A DNA stretch of 45,995 nt from NCBI GenBank assembly GCA_021324015.1, contig JAJPJX010000167.1:1-45995 (forward strand), given 5' to 3'. The position numbers were made by a program, and so were the translations under genes. The notes beneath the pieces were generated by a model. That model made no database searches. It worked only from the letters and a program-made list of their open reading frames with translations, and was not told the DNA's origin. This document shows positions 8,374 to 16,364 of this stretch, one piece after another (the stretch's first letter is position 1; every line of letters begins with the position of its first letter). The DNA is from Solibacteraceae bacterium (GTDB lineage: Bacteria > Acidobacteriota > Terriglobia > Bryobacterales > Bryobacteraceae).

Positions 8374-9612
8374 ATGGCAGCAAACCTCGTCCCAGCGGGA
8401 CTGAGTGTCGGTGAAGTGGCGGAGTTGCGTGGCGTGCGGGAGTGCCTGCAATGGTTCACGCGCGAGAAGCAGTGGATCAACGAGAACCACATGCAGCTTT
8501 GCCGCGTGCCCGCGCCCACGTTCCTGGAGCAGCAGCGCGCCGAATGGATGCTGGCGCAGCTCCGGCTGCTGGGCTGGGAGTCTTCGCTCGACCGTGCGGG
8601 CAACGTGATCGCCACGCTGGCGCCGGATTCGCAGGGCCCCTATGTGGCTCTCACCGCGCACCTGGATACGGTGCTCGCGCCGCGCACGAAGGACGAGATC
8701 ACGGTCGAGTCCGACGGGCGTTTTCGCGGCCCCGGCGTCTCCGATAACGGAGCGGGGCTGGCCGCCCTGCTGGCCGTGGCGCGCGCCCTCAAGTGCTGCC
8801 CGCGCATGAGCGATTGGCACGCCGAGCCCCTGCTGGTGGCCAACGTGGGCGAGGAGGGGGAAGGCAATCTCAGCGGCATGCGCCAGTTCTGCAAATCGGC
8901 GCTGGCCCGGAAGGTGGGCGCGTTCCTGGTGCTCGACGGGGCCACCACGGAGCACATCACCAACCGGGCGCTGGGCAGCCGGCGCTTTGAAATCACCTTC
9001 GCCGGTCCGGGCGGGCATAGCTGGAGCGACTTCGGCATCGGCAACCCGGTGCACGCGCTCAGCCGAGCCATCGCCCTGTTCTCCGAAACGCGGCTCAACG
9101 GCGCGCCCAAGTCTTCCTACAACACCGGCGTCATCGAGGGCGGCAACAGCATCAACGCCATCCCCGCGCTGGCGCGCGCCAAGGTGGATATCCGCTCCGA
9201 ATCCAACGAAAAAATGGAGGAACTGGTGAACCTGCTGGCGGCTGCCATCGAGCGTTCGCAGGAGATCGAGAACCAGCGCGCCGCCGGCGGCAAGGTGTCC
9301 GCCAAGATTCGCGAGATCGGTTCCCGCCCCGCGGCCAGCCTGCCGGAGGACGCCGCCATTCTGGCATACCTGCGCGCCGTGGACGCACACCTGGGCATCC
9401 GCTCGCACCTGGATTGCGCCTCCACCGACGCCAATATTCCCATGTCCCTGGGCGTACAGGCGGTCTCCATCGGGGCCGGCGGGCAGGGCGGCGGCGCGCA
9501 CACGCCGCAGGAGTGGTTCAAGCCCGAGGGCCGGGATCTGGGCCTGAAGCGCATCCTGCTCACGCTGTGCCTGCTGCTGCGGGATCCCGCCACGCTGGCC
9601 CGGGTCCTGTGA
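8374..9612 (+). CDS. M20-family metallopeptidase (PepT/CPG2-like)
   Basis: A 412-aa di-zinc aminoacylase or aminopeptidase. All family ligands are visible: H96 and D98 (TAHLDT), bridging D124 (GVSDNGAG), general base E160 and ligand E161 (GEEGEGN), D352 (STDANI) and H376 (GAHTPQE). The lid/dimerization domain begins near FAGPGGHSW. There is no signal peptide, so a cytoplasmic peptidase or deacylase is likely. AGGAG lies directly before the ATG. The stop overlaps the next start by 4 bp (GTGA), suggesting coupling to a transporter that could import or export its product. Confidence 0.87.
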   Translation: MAANLVPAGLSVGEVAELRGVRECLQWFTREKQWINENHMQLCRVPAPTFLEQQRAEWMLAQLRLLGWESSLDRAGNVIATLAPDSQGPYVALTAHLDTVLAPRTKDEITVESDGRFRGPGVSDNGAGLAALLAVARALKCCPRMSDWHAEPLLVANVGEEGEGNLSGMRQFCKSALARKVGAFLVLDGATTEHITNRALGSRRFEITFAGPGGHSWSDFGIGNPVHALSRAIALFSETRLNGAPKSSYNTGVIEGGNSINAIPALARAKVDIRSESNEKMEELVNLLAAAIERSQEIENQRAAGGKVSAKIREIGSRPAASLPEDAAILAYLRAVDAHLGIRSHLDCASTDANIPMSLGVQAVSIGAGGQGGGAHTPQEWFKPEGRDLGLKRILLTLCLLLRDPATLARVL

Positions 9613-10505
9613 TTCCCCGCCGCCGGCCGCTTCTGCGGGCCGACTTTGCCCTGGCGTTCAACACCCTGATCTGGGGATCCACCTTCGTGGTTGTCAAGCA
9701 GGCGCTGGCGGACGTATCGCCGTTCCTGTTCCTGGCGCTGCGCTTCTCGCTGGCGGCGGGAGCTCTGGTCGTGCTCTTCCGGCGCTCCTGGAGCCATCCG
9801 CGCGGCCTGCAATCTTCCCTGCGGGGCGGCGTCTTCACCGGGATATGGCTCTTCGGCGGGTACGCGTTTCAGACCGTCGGGCTGCGCCTGACAACGCCTT
9901 CCAAATCGGCCTTTCTCACCGGGCTTTCCACCGTGATGGTACCTTTGCTCGCCGCGCTCGTCTATCGCATCAGGCCCAGCGTGGTGGAGTTGGGCGGTGT
10001 GGGGCTGGCTACGGCGGGCATGGGACTGATGACGCTCGAAAGCGCGCGCTGGACGATGGCGCGCGGCGACCTGTTGACCATTTGTTGCGCGGCGGCGTTT
10101 GCCGCGCACATTCTCTCGCTGGGACACTATGCCAGCCGCGTAAGCTTCGAGGTTTTGTCCCTGGCGCAGATCGGCACGGCGGCGGTGCTGGCCCTGGGCT
10201 CGTGCTGGTGGCTGGAAACGCCCCGTGTGTCCTGGCGCCCGTCCGTGTGGGTGGCGATTGCGGTGACGGGTCTGCTGGCCACCGCGCTGGCCTTCACCAT
10301 CCAGGCTTGGGCGCAACAGTACACTACGCCCACCCGCACGGCGTTGATTTTTACCCTGGAGCCGGTTTTTGCCTGGGTGACGTCCTTTCTCCTGACGGGA
10401 GAGACTCTCTCGCCGCGCGCCGCCGCCGGGGCCGGGGCGATTTTGGCAGGCATCGTGCTGGTGGAATTGAAACCCTTTCGGCGCGAGTTACATCCATCGC
10501 AGTAG
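9609..10505 (+). CDS. EamA/DMT-family permease
   Basis: A 298-aa drug/metabolite transporter with two tandem EamA halves and about ten membrane segments. LIWGSTFVVVKQ marks the first half and the proline-containing FTIQAWAQQY region belongs to the second. The GTG at 9609 overlaps the upstream peptidase stop by 4 bp and gives the normal family length; the open frame continues further upstream but only as out-of-frame peptidase sequence. Members export amino acids, nucleotide sugars or other small molecules. The pairing with an M20 peptidase is compatible with amino-acid efflux, but this is unproven. Confidence 0.85.
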   Translation: MIPRRRPLLRADFALAFNTLIWGSTFVVVKQALADVSPFLFLALRFSLAAGALVVLFRRSWSHPRGLQSSLRGGVFTGIWLFGGYAFQTVGLRLTTPSKSAFLTGLSTVMVPLLAALVYRIRPSVVELGGVGLATAGMGLMTLESARWTMARGDLLTICCAAAFAAHILSLGHYASRVSFEVLSLAQIGTAAVLALGSCWWLETPRVSWRPSVWVAIAVTGLLATALAFTIQAWAQQYTTPTRTALIFTLEPVFAWVTSFLLTGETLSPRAAAGAGAILAGIVLVELKPFRRELHPSQ

Positions 10506-10523
10506 CTGCTGCAGTTGCGGAGT

Positions 10524-10529
10524 TATAAT
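10524..10529 (+). promoter_or_regulatory. TATAAT -10 box before htrA-like gene
   Basis: A perfect TATAAT about 41 nt before the protease ATG at 10570. No good TTGACA-like -35 is visible. Transcription starting 6-8 nt downstream would exclude the in-frame TTG at 10531 and leave about 34 nt of leader containing GCGGAGGAG (10548-10556), consistent with ATG 10570. Confidence 0.5.
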
Positions 10530-10569
10530 ATTGGGCGATTGCAGAGAGCGGAGGAGCAAACAAGATCCC

Positions 10570-12174
10570 ATGAGTTTCGTTGACAAGGTGCGCAGACAGA
10601 AGTTTTTGTCTTTCACGCTGATTCTCTTCACTCTGTCGATCGGTGTCGTAATTGGCACGTTGATCAACACGGGAGTGAAAGCAGCTAAAGACAGCACGGT
10701 GGCGCCTGGCGCTACCCCCCTCACCATCCCCAATCCCGTCCAGCTTTCCACCTCCTTTTCGCAAATTGCGAAAGCCGTGGAACCTTCCGTGGTGAACATT
10801 TCCACAACCTATCTCCCGAAAGCCCCCGCGCACGCCAGAAATCGCCGCCGGGCCAACCCGGATGACGGGGACGACAGCGACAACGGCGGTATGGAAGATT
10901 TCTTTTTCCGGTTCTTTGGCAACCCCTTCGGCCAGGGCGGCCCAGACATGCCGCAGCGCAAGGGATATGCCTTGGGCTCCGGCGTCGTGGTGGACAGGGC
11001 TGGATACATTATCACCAACAACCACGTGATCGATAAGGCGGATCGCATCCAGGTGAAGTTTAACGGCGATCCCACCGAGTACGATGCCAAGGTGGTGGGC
11101 GCGGACGCCGCCACGGACTTGGCGGTGATTCGGGTGGAGGGCAAGCGCAACCTGCAACCGGCGACCATCGGCAACTCCGATGCGGTGCAGGTAGGCGATT
11201 GGGCGGTGGCCATCGGTTCGCCGTTCGGTTTCCAGGCCACGGTGACCGCAGGCATCATCAGCGCCAAGGAGCGCGATGTTGACCCCACGCAACAGTTCCA
11301 GCATTTTCTTCAGACCGACGCGGCCATCAACCCGGGTAATAGCGGCGGCCCGCTATTGAACATCAAGGGTGAAGTGATCGGCATCAACACCGCCATTGCG
11401 TCCCGCTCCGGAGGCAACCAGGGCATCGGTTTCGCCATGCCGATCAACACCGCCGTGCGGGTCTATAACCAGATCATCAAGTCCGGCAAAGTGGTGCGCG
11501 GCTCCATCGGCGTGCAGTTCACTCCCTCCGACACGCAGAACGCGCGCGACCTGCTGAAGGCCTATGGGGCCTCGGAAGGCGTCTTCGTCCAGAGCGTGGC
11601 CCCCGGCGGTCCCTCGGAGAAGGCCGGGATCAAGGCTGGCGACATCATCGTGGCCATCAATGGTCAGCCGGTGCACAACGGCGGTGAACTGGTGGATCGC
11701 GTCACTTCCACCGCGGTTGGCACGCCTCTGACGCTCACCGTCCTGCGCGACGGCAAGCGGCAGGATTTCAAGGTCGTAGTGGCTGACCTGGCGCAGGTGT
11801 TTCCGGATCGCTTCGGCACCGGCAAGGACCAGGACCAGAGCGGGCCGGGTGAAGGCACCCAGGCCAAGTTCGGCATCACCATCGAGAACCTCAGCCGGGC
11901 GCGCCGCGACAATTTGGGCATCAAGCAGTCCGGAGGGGTGCTCGTCAGCGATGTGGAGTCCGGCTCCTTCGCCGAAGATATCGGCCTGCAGAAGGGCGAT
12001 GTGTTGATGGAAATCAATCGCCAGCCGGTGAACTCGGTGGACGACGTCAAGGCGATCCAGAACTCGCTGCATCCGGGCCAGGCAGTGGCCTTCCGGATCC
12101 TCCGCTCCGCCGGACGCGGCGGCGACTGGACCTCGGTGTTCGTGGCCGGCACGCTGCCCCAGTCGCAGCAGTAA
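10570..12174 (+). CDS. HtrA/DegP-type periplasmic serine protease
   Basis: A 534-aa envelope quality-control protease/chaperone. An N-terminal uncleaved anchor or signal (about residues 12-34) precedes a trypsin-like domain with the complete triad H152 (NNHVID), D183 (ATDLAVI) and S258 (NPGNSGG), then two PDZ domains (about 285-375 and 415-500). Between the first strand and the catalytic histidine is an insert with an Arg-rich then Asp-rich run and GGMEDFFFRFFG, equivalent to the LA loop that regulates DegP oligomers. The gene has its own TATAAT box and a strong downstream terminator, so it is probably a single transcription unit. Confidence 0.92.
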   Translation: MSFVDKVRRQKFLSFTLILFTLSIGVVIGTLINTGVKAAKDSTVAPGATPLTIPNPVQLSTSFSQIAKAVEPSVVNISTTYLPKAPAHARNRRRANPDDGDDSDNGGMEDFFFRFFGNPFGQGGPDMPQRKGYALGSGVVVDRAGYIITNNHVIDKADRIQVKFNGDPTEYDAKVVGADAATDLAVIRVEGKRNLQPATIGNSDAVQVGDWAVAIGSPFGFQATVTAGIISAKERDVDPTQQFQHFLQTDAAINPGNSGGPLLNIKGEVIGINTAIASRSGGNQGIGFAMPINTAVRVYNQIIKSGKVVRGSIGVQFTPSDTQNARDLLKAYGASEGVFVQSVAPGGPSEKAGIKAGDIIVAINGQPVHNGGELVDRVTSTAVGTPLTLTVLRDGKRQDFKVVVADLAQVFPDRFGTGKDQDQSGPGEGTQAKFGITIENLSRARRDNLGIKQSGGVLVSDVESGSFAEDIGLQKGDVLMEINRQPVNSVDDVKAIQNSLHPGQAVAFRILRSAGRGGDWTSVFVAGTLPQSQQ

Positions 12175-12198
12175 GCGGCGGGTACCGTCAGGCTTGGG

Positions 12199-12239
12199 CT
12201 TCGGGGCGCCCTCGGCGGGCGCCCCGAAGTTGATTTTTT
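12199..12239 (+). terminator. Strong rho-independent terminator after htrA-like gene
   Basis: A perfect 12-bp GC-rich stem (12199-12210 pairs with 12218-12229, 7-nt loop) is followed by TTGATTTTTT (12230-12239). The U-tract ends exactly where the purine-rich ribosome site of the next gene begins. Confidence 0.9.
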
Positions 12240-12255
12240 GGAGAGAATATCGGCA

Positions 12256-12831
12256 TTGCGAATAGGTATTCCTGTTTTGGTAGCTGGTTTGCTCCTCATC
12301 AGCGGCGCGTCGGCGACCGTTTCCTCGAAGAAAACCTCCTCGAAGAAGAGCACTGCCGCTAAGAAAAACCCCGCACCGTTCAAAACCGGGACGCACACGG
12401 CCAAAGCGGGTGCGCATAGCGCTTCCTCGCAACGGTCCAAGACCACGGGCCACGCTTCCTCCGCGCGCGGATCCGCGTCCCAGACCCGCCGGGGCGCCTC
12501 CAGCGGAAAGGCGCGCTCCTCCGCCCGTGCCTCCTCCCGCCGTCCGGTCCAACGGCGCCGCGCCACGCAAATGCAGCCCAGCGCGGATCGGTACAAGGAA
12601 ATTCAGGCCGCGCTGGCCAGCAAAGGATATCTTCAGGGCACGCCCACCGGCCAATGGGACCAAGCTTCCCAGGATGCCATGCGCCGGTTTCAGAAAGACC
12701 AGAACCTGGAGCCTAGCGGCAAGCTCGACTCGCTCTCGCTGATCGCCTTGGGGCTCGGGCCGAAGCACGAGAACAGCGCCGGTTCCACCCCCGCCGCATC
12801 CCCGTCCGCCACGCCGCACTCGCAGCCGTAA
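12256..12831 (+). CDS. Secreted basic protein with peptidoglycan-binding domain
   Basis: A 191-aa protein. A signal peptide ([20 protein letters not shown]) is followed by about 90 residues made almost only of Ser, Lys, Ala, Arg, Thr and Gly, then a PG_binding_1 domain (about residues 112-165: [17 protein letters not shown], with FQKDQNL), and a Ser/Pro-rich tail. The domain binds cell wall; the basic linker resembles histone H1 tails and may contact anionic polymers. The TTG at 12256 is chosen because GGAGAG lies about 10 nt upstream; an in-frame TTG at 12238 falls inside the terminator U-tract. The gene starts 17 nt after a strong terminator, so its transcription needs explaining. Confidence 0.75.
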   Translation: MRIGIPVLVAGLLLISGASATVSSKKTSSKKSTAAKKNPAPFKTGTHTAKAGAHSASSQRSKTTGHASSARGSASQTRRGASSGKARSSARASSRRPVQRRRATQMQPSADRYKEIQAALASKGYLQGTPTGQWDQASQDAMRRFQKDQNLEPSGKLDSLSLIALGLGPKHENSAGSTPAASPSATPHSQP

Positions 12832-12884
12832 ACATTAACCACCTGCTTTTAGTGGTGCTACCATGTGGGTGGAGGTGTTGCGCC

Positions 12885-13994
12885 ATGATCATCGGCGTTC
12901 CGAAAGAGGTGAAGGACCACGAGACGCGCGTCGCCCTGGTGCCCAGCGGCGTGACCGCACTGCGTGAGGCCGGCCACGAGGTGCTGGTCCAGTCGGGGGC
13001 GGGGCAGGGCAGTTCCATCACCGACCGCGAGTATATGCAAGCCGGCGCCGCCATCTTGTCGAAGGCGGAAGAGGTCTGGCGCAAGGCCGATCTCATCGCC
13101 AAAGTGAAGGAACCGCAACCCTCCGAGTACGCTTTTTTCCGCCCCGGCTTGATTCTGTTCACCTATCTGCACCTGGCGCCCCTGCCCGAGCTGACGGACC
13201 ACATGCTGGAGTCGGGTGTGAGCGGCGTGGCCTATGAGACGATCCTCGAAGAGGACGGCTCCCTGCCATTGCTGACCCCCATGAGCGAAGTGGCCGGGCG
13301 AATGTCCGTGCAGGTGGGAGCGCAGTACCTGGAAGCGCCCAACGGGGGCCGGGGGTTGTTGCTGGGCGGCGTGCCCGGTGTGGCGCCGGCCAACGTGGTG
13401 ATCCTGGGCGGCGGCGTGGTGGGCACGAATGCGGCCAAGGTCGCCCTGGGCATGGGAGCCCACGTCACGATCATCGACCGCAATCTGAACCGCCTGCGCG
13501 AGCTGGATGACATTTTCAACGGCCTGGTGGTGACGCTGGCCTCCAACTCCTGGACGATCAGCGAGGCGCTGAAATCGGCGGACCTGGTGGTGGGCGCGGT
13601 GTTGATTCCCGGCGCCTCGGCGCCCAAGCTCGTGCGCCGCCAGATGATCGCCAACATGAAGCGCGGCTCCGTGGTGGTGGACGTGGCCATCGACCAGGGC
13701 GGCTGCTTCGAGACCTCCCACCCCACCACGCACACCGAACCGGTGTTTCTGGTGGACGGCGTGCTGCACTACTGCGTCTCCAACATGCCCGCCGCCGTGC
13801 CCCACACCTCCACCTTCGCCCTCACCAACGCGACCTTCCCCTACCTATTGGAACTGGCGAACAAGGGCCTGGAGCGCGCCTGCGCGGGTCATCCGGCGCT
13901 TTCCAAGGGTGTCAACACCTATAACGGCTATGTGACGCACGCGGGGGTCGCGGAATCCCAGCAGCGAGCCTGGCGGTCCCTGGCGAAAGTGTAA
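12885..13994 (+). CDS. ald: Alanine dehydrogenase
   Basis: A 369-aa NAD-dependent L-alanine dehydrogenase that interconverts alanine and pyruvate plus ammonia. Substrate and catalytic residues fall at the same numbers as in the characterized enzymes: R15 (ETRVAL), K75 (KVKEP), H96 (YLHLA), and D270 within VAIDQGG. The NAD site is VILGGGVVG (about residues 171-179). The ATG at 12885 has GGAGG at 12871-12875, whereas an upstream in-frame GTG adds an unrelated 11 residues. It appears to be a stand-alone gene. Confidence 0.95.
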   Translation: MIIGVPKEVKDHETRVALVPSGVTALREAGHEVLVQSGAGQGSSITDREYMQAGAAILSKAEEVWRKADLIAKVKEPQPSEYAFFRPGLILFTYLHLAPLPELTDHMLESGVSGVAYETILEEDGSLPLLTPMSEVAGRMSVQVGAQYLEAPNGGRGLLLGGVPGVAPANVVILGGGVVGTNAAKVALGMGAHVTIIDRNLNRLRELDDIFNGLVVTLASNSWTISEALKSADLVVGAVLIPGASAPKLVRRQMIANMKRGSVVVDVAIDQGGCFETSHPTTHTEPVFLVDGVLHYCVSNMPAAVPHTSTFALTNATFPYLLELANKGLERACAGHPALSKGVNTYNGYVTHAGVAESQQRAWRSLAKV

Positions 13995-14039
13995 GGCGTC
14001 AGGAACCAAACCGCTCTGCTATACTCGTCCCAGAAACGC

Positions 14040-15215
14040 ATGCCAGCCAGCCTGTCGGCCGAAGCCCGTCCGCAGCCCCTCACGGCCCTGAGCGAAGAGG
14101 AACGGCTCTTTCAGGCCTCGGTGCGGCAGTTCGCGCGCGAGCAGATCGCGCCGCACGTCCGCGCCATGGACGCGGACGGCGTCTTCCGCAAGGACCTGAT
14201 CCGGCAGTTCTTCGAGCTTGGCCTGATGGGCATCGAGATTCCCGAGGAGTACGGCGGTCAGGGCGGCACGTTCTTCCAGTGTGTGCTGGCGGTGGAAGAA
14301 TTGTCTGCGGTGGACCCTTCGGCGGGTGTGATTGTGGACGTGCAGAACACCATCGTCAACAACGCCATTCTGCGCTGGGCCAGCGCCGATCAGAAACAGC
14401 GCTACCTGCCGCGCCTGGCGGCCGACACCGTGGCTTCTTACGCACTCTCGGAAGCCGGTTCGGGCTCGGACGCCTTCGCCATGGCTGCGCGCGCGGTGGA
14501 TCAGGGCGATCATTTTCTGCTCACTGGCCGCAAGCTGTGGATCACCAACGCGGCCGAATCCGGGCTCTTCCTGCTGTTTGCCAACGCCAACCCGGAGGCC
14601 GGCTATCGCGGCATCACCGCGTTTCTGATCGAGCGCGAGTTTCCCGGCTTCCAGGTCGGTAAGAAAGAAGACAAACTGGGCCTCCGCGCGTCCTCCACCT
14701 GCGAACTGATCCTGGATAACTGCCGGGTCCCCAAGGCAAACGTCATGGGGGAGGTGGGCAAAGGCTACAAGATCGCCATGGAGACGCTCAACGAGGGCCG
14801 CATCGCCATCGGCTCGCAGATGATCGGGCTGGCGCGCGCCGCGCTGGAGCACGCCGTGAGCTATGCCCGCGAGCGCAAGCAGTTCGGCAAGGCCATCGGA
14901 GAGTTTCAGGGAGTGCAGTTCCAGTTGGCGAAAATGGCCACCGAACTCGAGGCCGCGCGCCTGCTGGTGTACAATGCCGCACGGCTCCGCGACGCCGGCC
15001 TGCCGTTCCAGGCCGAGGCGGCCATGGCCAAGTTCTATAGCTCCGAGGTCGCCGAGAAGGTCGCTTCCAAGGCCATCGAGATTTTCGGCGGCGTCGGCAT
15101 CACCAAGGATTATCCGGTCGAAAAGCTGTATCGAGATGCCAAAATCGGCCGGATCTACGAGGGAACCAGCAATATTCAACTGTTGACCATCGCCAAGAAA
15201 CTGCTGGGGAAGTAG
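14040..15215 (+). CDS. Acyl-CoA dehydrogenase (short/branched-chain type)
   Basis: A 391-aa FAD enzyme that introduces the alpha-beta double bond of acyl-CoA. Visible features: N-terminal helical domain, FAD/substrate motif YALSEAGSGSDAF (about residues 138-150), WITNA, and the C-terminal signature GGVGITKDYPVEKLYRDAK. The catalytic base is E374 in YEGTSNIQ, the position used by short-chain and butyryl-CoA dehydrogenases. A TATACT hexamer lies at 14020-14025 and there is no clear Shine-Dalgarno. No electron-transfer flavoprotein or other beta-oxidation gene is adjacent. Confidence 0.92.
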   Translation: MPASLSAEARPQPLTALSEEERLFQASVRQFAREQIAPHVRAMDADGVFRKDLIRQFFELGLMGIEIPEEYGGQGGTFFQCVLAVEELSAVDPSAGVIVDVQNTIVNNAILRWASADQKQRYLPRLAADTVASYALSEAGSGSDAFAMAARAVDQGDHFLLTGRKLWITNAAESGLFLLFANANPEAGYRGITAFLIEREFPGFQVGKKEDKLGLRASSTCELILDNCRVPKANVMGEVGKGYKIAMETLNEGRIAIGSQMIGLARAALEHAVSYARERKQFGKAIGEFQGVQFQLAKMATELEAARLLVYNAARLRDAGLPFQAEAAMAKFYSSEVAEKVASKAIEIFGGVGITKDYPVEKLYRDAKIGRIYEGTSNIQLLTIAKKLLGK

Positions 15216-15243
15216 GTTCGTCTAAAGAGGTATCGAGGGGAAA

Positions 15244-16035
15244 ATGCGTAGATTCGTTTTGTTTGGATTGTTTGCCCTTGCATCCTTCGCCCTTCGGGCC
15301 GCGGACAACGCCACCACCGACGTCAATCCCGACGAGATCATCCGCAAGTTCGCCGCCAAGGAGGCGGAGTTCGCGCAGGCGCGCGGCAACTACACTTACC
15401 GCCAGACCGTAAAGATCCAGGAGTTGGACCCGGCCGGCAACCCCGGCGGCAAGTACGAACTGGTGGAGGACATCATCTTCTCTCCCGAAGGGCAGCGGAC
15501 CGAGAAGGTCGTCTTCGCTCCGGTTTCCACTCTCCGGAATCTCATTCTCACCCCCGAGGACGAGCAGGACTTGCGCAACGTGCAGCCGTTCGTGCTCACT
15601 ACGAACGAGATTCCCGAATACGACATCCAGTACCTCGGCCGCCAGAAGGTCGATGAAATCGGCTGCTATGTCTTTGCGGTGAAGCCCAAGAAGATGGTTC
15701 AGGGCAAGCGCTACTTCGAGGGCCAGATCTGGGTGGACGACCGCGACCTGCAAATCGTCAAGACCTACGGGAAAGGCGTGGGCCTGCTCAAGAAGGGCTC
15801 CGATAACCAGTTCCCCAAGTTCGAGACCTACCGTGAGCAGATCGACGGCAAGTACTGGTTTCCGACCTACACCCGCGCCGACGACACGCTACACTTCCAG
15901 ACCGGGCCACAGCGCATCCGCATGATCGTGAAGTACGAAAACTACAAGCGCTTCGCCGGCCGGTCTACCATCCAGTTCGGCGAGGTGGTCGACGAGGGCA
16001 ACAAGCCCAAGCAGGACGATCCGAAGAAGAAATAG
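15244..16035 (+). CDS. Exported protein, probable LolA-like fold
   Basis: A 263-aa protein with a signal peptide (MRRFVLFGLFALASFALRAA). The body alternates beta strands with conserved-looking segments: GNYTYRQTVKIQELD, the IFSPEGQRTEKV region, YFEGQIWVDDRDLQIVKTYG and WFPTYTRADDTLHF. The pattern 'measured quantity, G-Q-I-W-V-D-x-x-D-L-x-I-V-K' is typical of outer-membrane lipoprotein-sorting-like proteins (LolA/LppX superfamily), a fold that carries lipids or lipoproteins. The tail is Lys/Asp-rich. GAGGGG precedes the ATG. Specific function unknown. Confidence 0.7.
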   Translation: MRRFVLFGLFALASFALRAADNATTDVNPDEIIRKFAAKEAEFAQARGNYTYRQTVKIQELDPAGNPGGKYELVEDIIFSPEGQRTEKVVFAPVSTLRNLILTPEDEQDLRNVQPFVLTTNEIPEYDIQYLGRQKVDEIGCYVFAVKPKKMVQGKRYFEGQIWVDDRDLQIVKTYGKGVGLLKKGSDNQFPKFETYREQIDGKYWFPTYTRADDTLHFQTGPQRIRMIVKYENYKRFAGRSTIQFGEVVDEGNKPKQDDPKKK

Positions 16036-16043
16036 AACCCGAC

Positions 16044-16268
16044 ATGAAGATCACGCCACTGAACAACGGACCTCTACGTATCGAAGGGGATTTCACGATC
16101 GTGGACGCGCAGGGAAATGCCTTTGGCCTGGCCGGCCGGACTGTCATTTCCCTGTGCCGCTGCGGCCATTCGGAGAACAAGCCGTTTTGCGACGGCAGCC
16201 ACGCGCGGGTGGGATTTCAGAGTGTGGTTGCGGCCCGCGACCTGCCGCCTCCCAAGCCGAAGCTGTAG
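16044..16268 (+). CDS. CDGSH iron-sulfur domain protein
   Basis: A 74-aa protein carrying one complete CDGSH [2Fe-2S] motif: C38, C40, C49 and H53 within CRCGHSENKPFCDGSH. The three-cysteine, one-histidine ligation is diagnostic of the MitoNEET family. The N-terminal half (MKITPLNNGPLRIEGDF) is the beta segment seen in bacterial single-motif members. It begins 8 bp after the LolA-like gene and is probably co-transcribed with it. The role in bacteria is poorly defined; electron transfer or redox sensing is possible. Confidence 0.9.
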   Translation: MKITPLNNGPLRIEGDFTIVDAQGNAFGLAGRTVISLCRCGHSENKPFCDGSHARVGFQSVVAARDLPPPKPKL

Positions 16269-16364
16269 CTGACAAGCATTTCCAATCCACGTCGGAGAGT
16301 GGATTCACGGCTGCGAACCAGCCGCGGAGCCCAATTCACTAACCCGTGGGTTGCTGCCACTTGG

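Noticed and set aside
10531-10569. In-frame TTG at 10531 as start of the HtrA gene
   Set aside because: It would precede or coincide with the expected transcript start from TATAAT at 10524, and adds 13 unrelated residues before the signal anchor.
12238-12255. In-frame TTG at 12238 as start of the PG-binding gene
   Set aside because: It lies in the terminator U-tract and has no ribosome site; TTG 12256 has GGAGAG at a good distance.
16269-16364. Two short symmetric sequences (AATCCAC...GTGGATT at 16284-16305 and AACCCGTGGGTT) as a bidirectional terminator
   Set aside because: Stems are 5-7 bp and not followed by a U-tract on either strand, so I cannot support termination.
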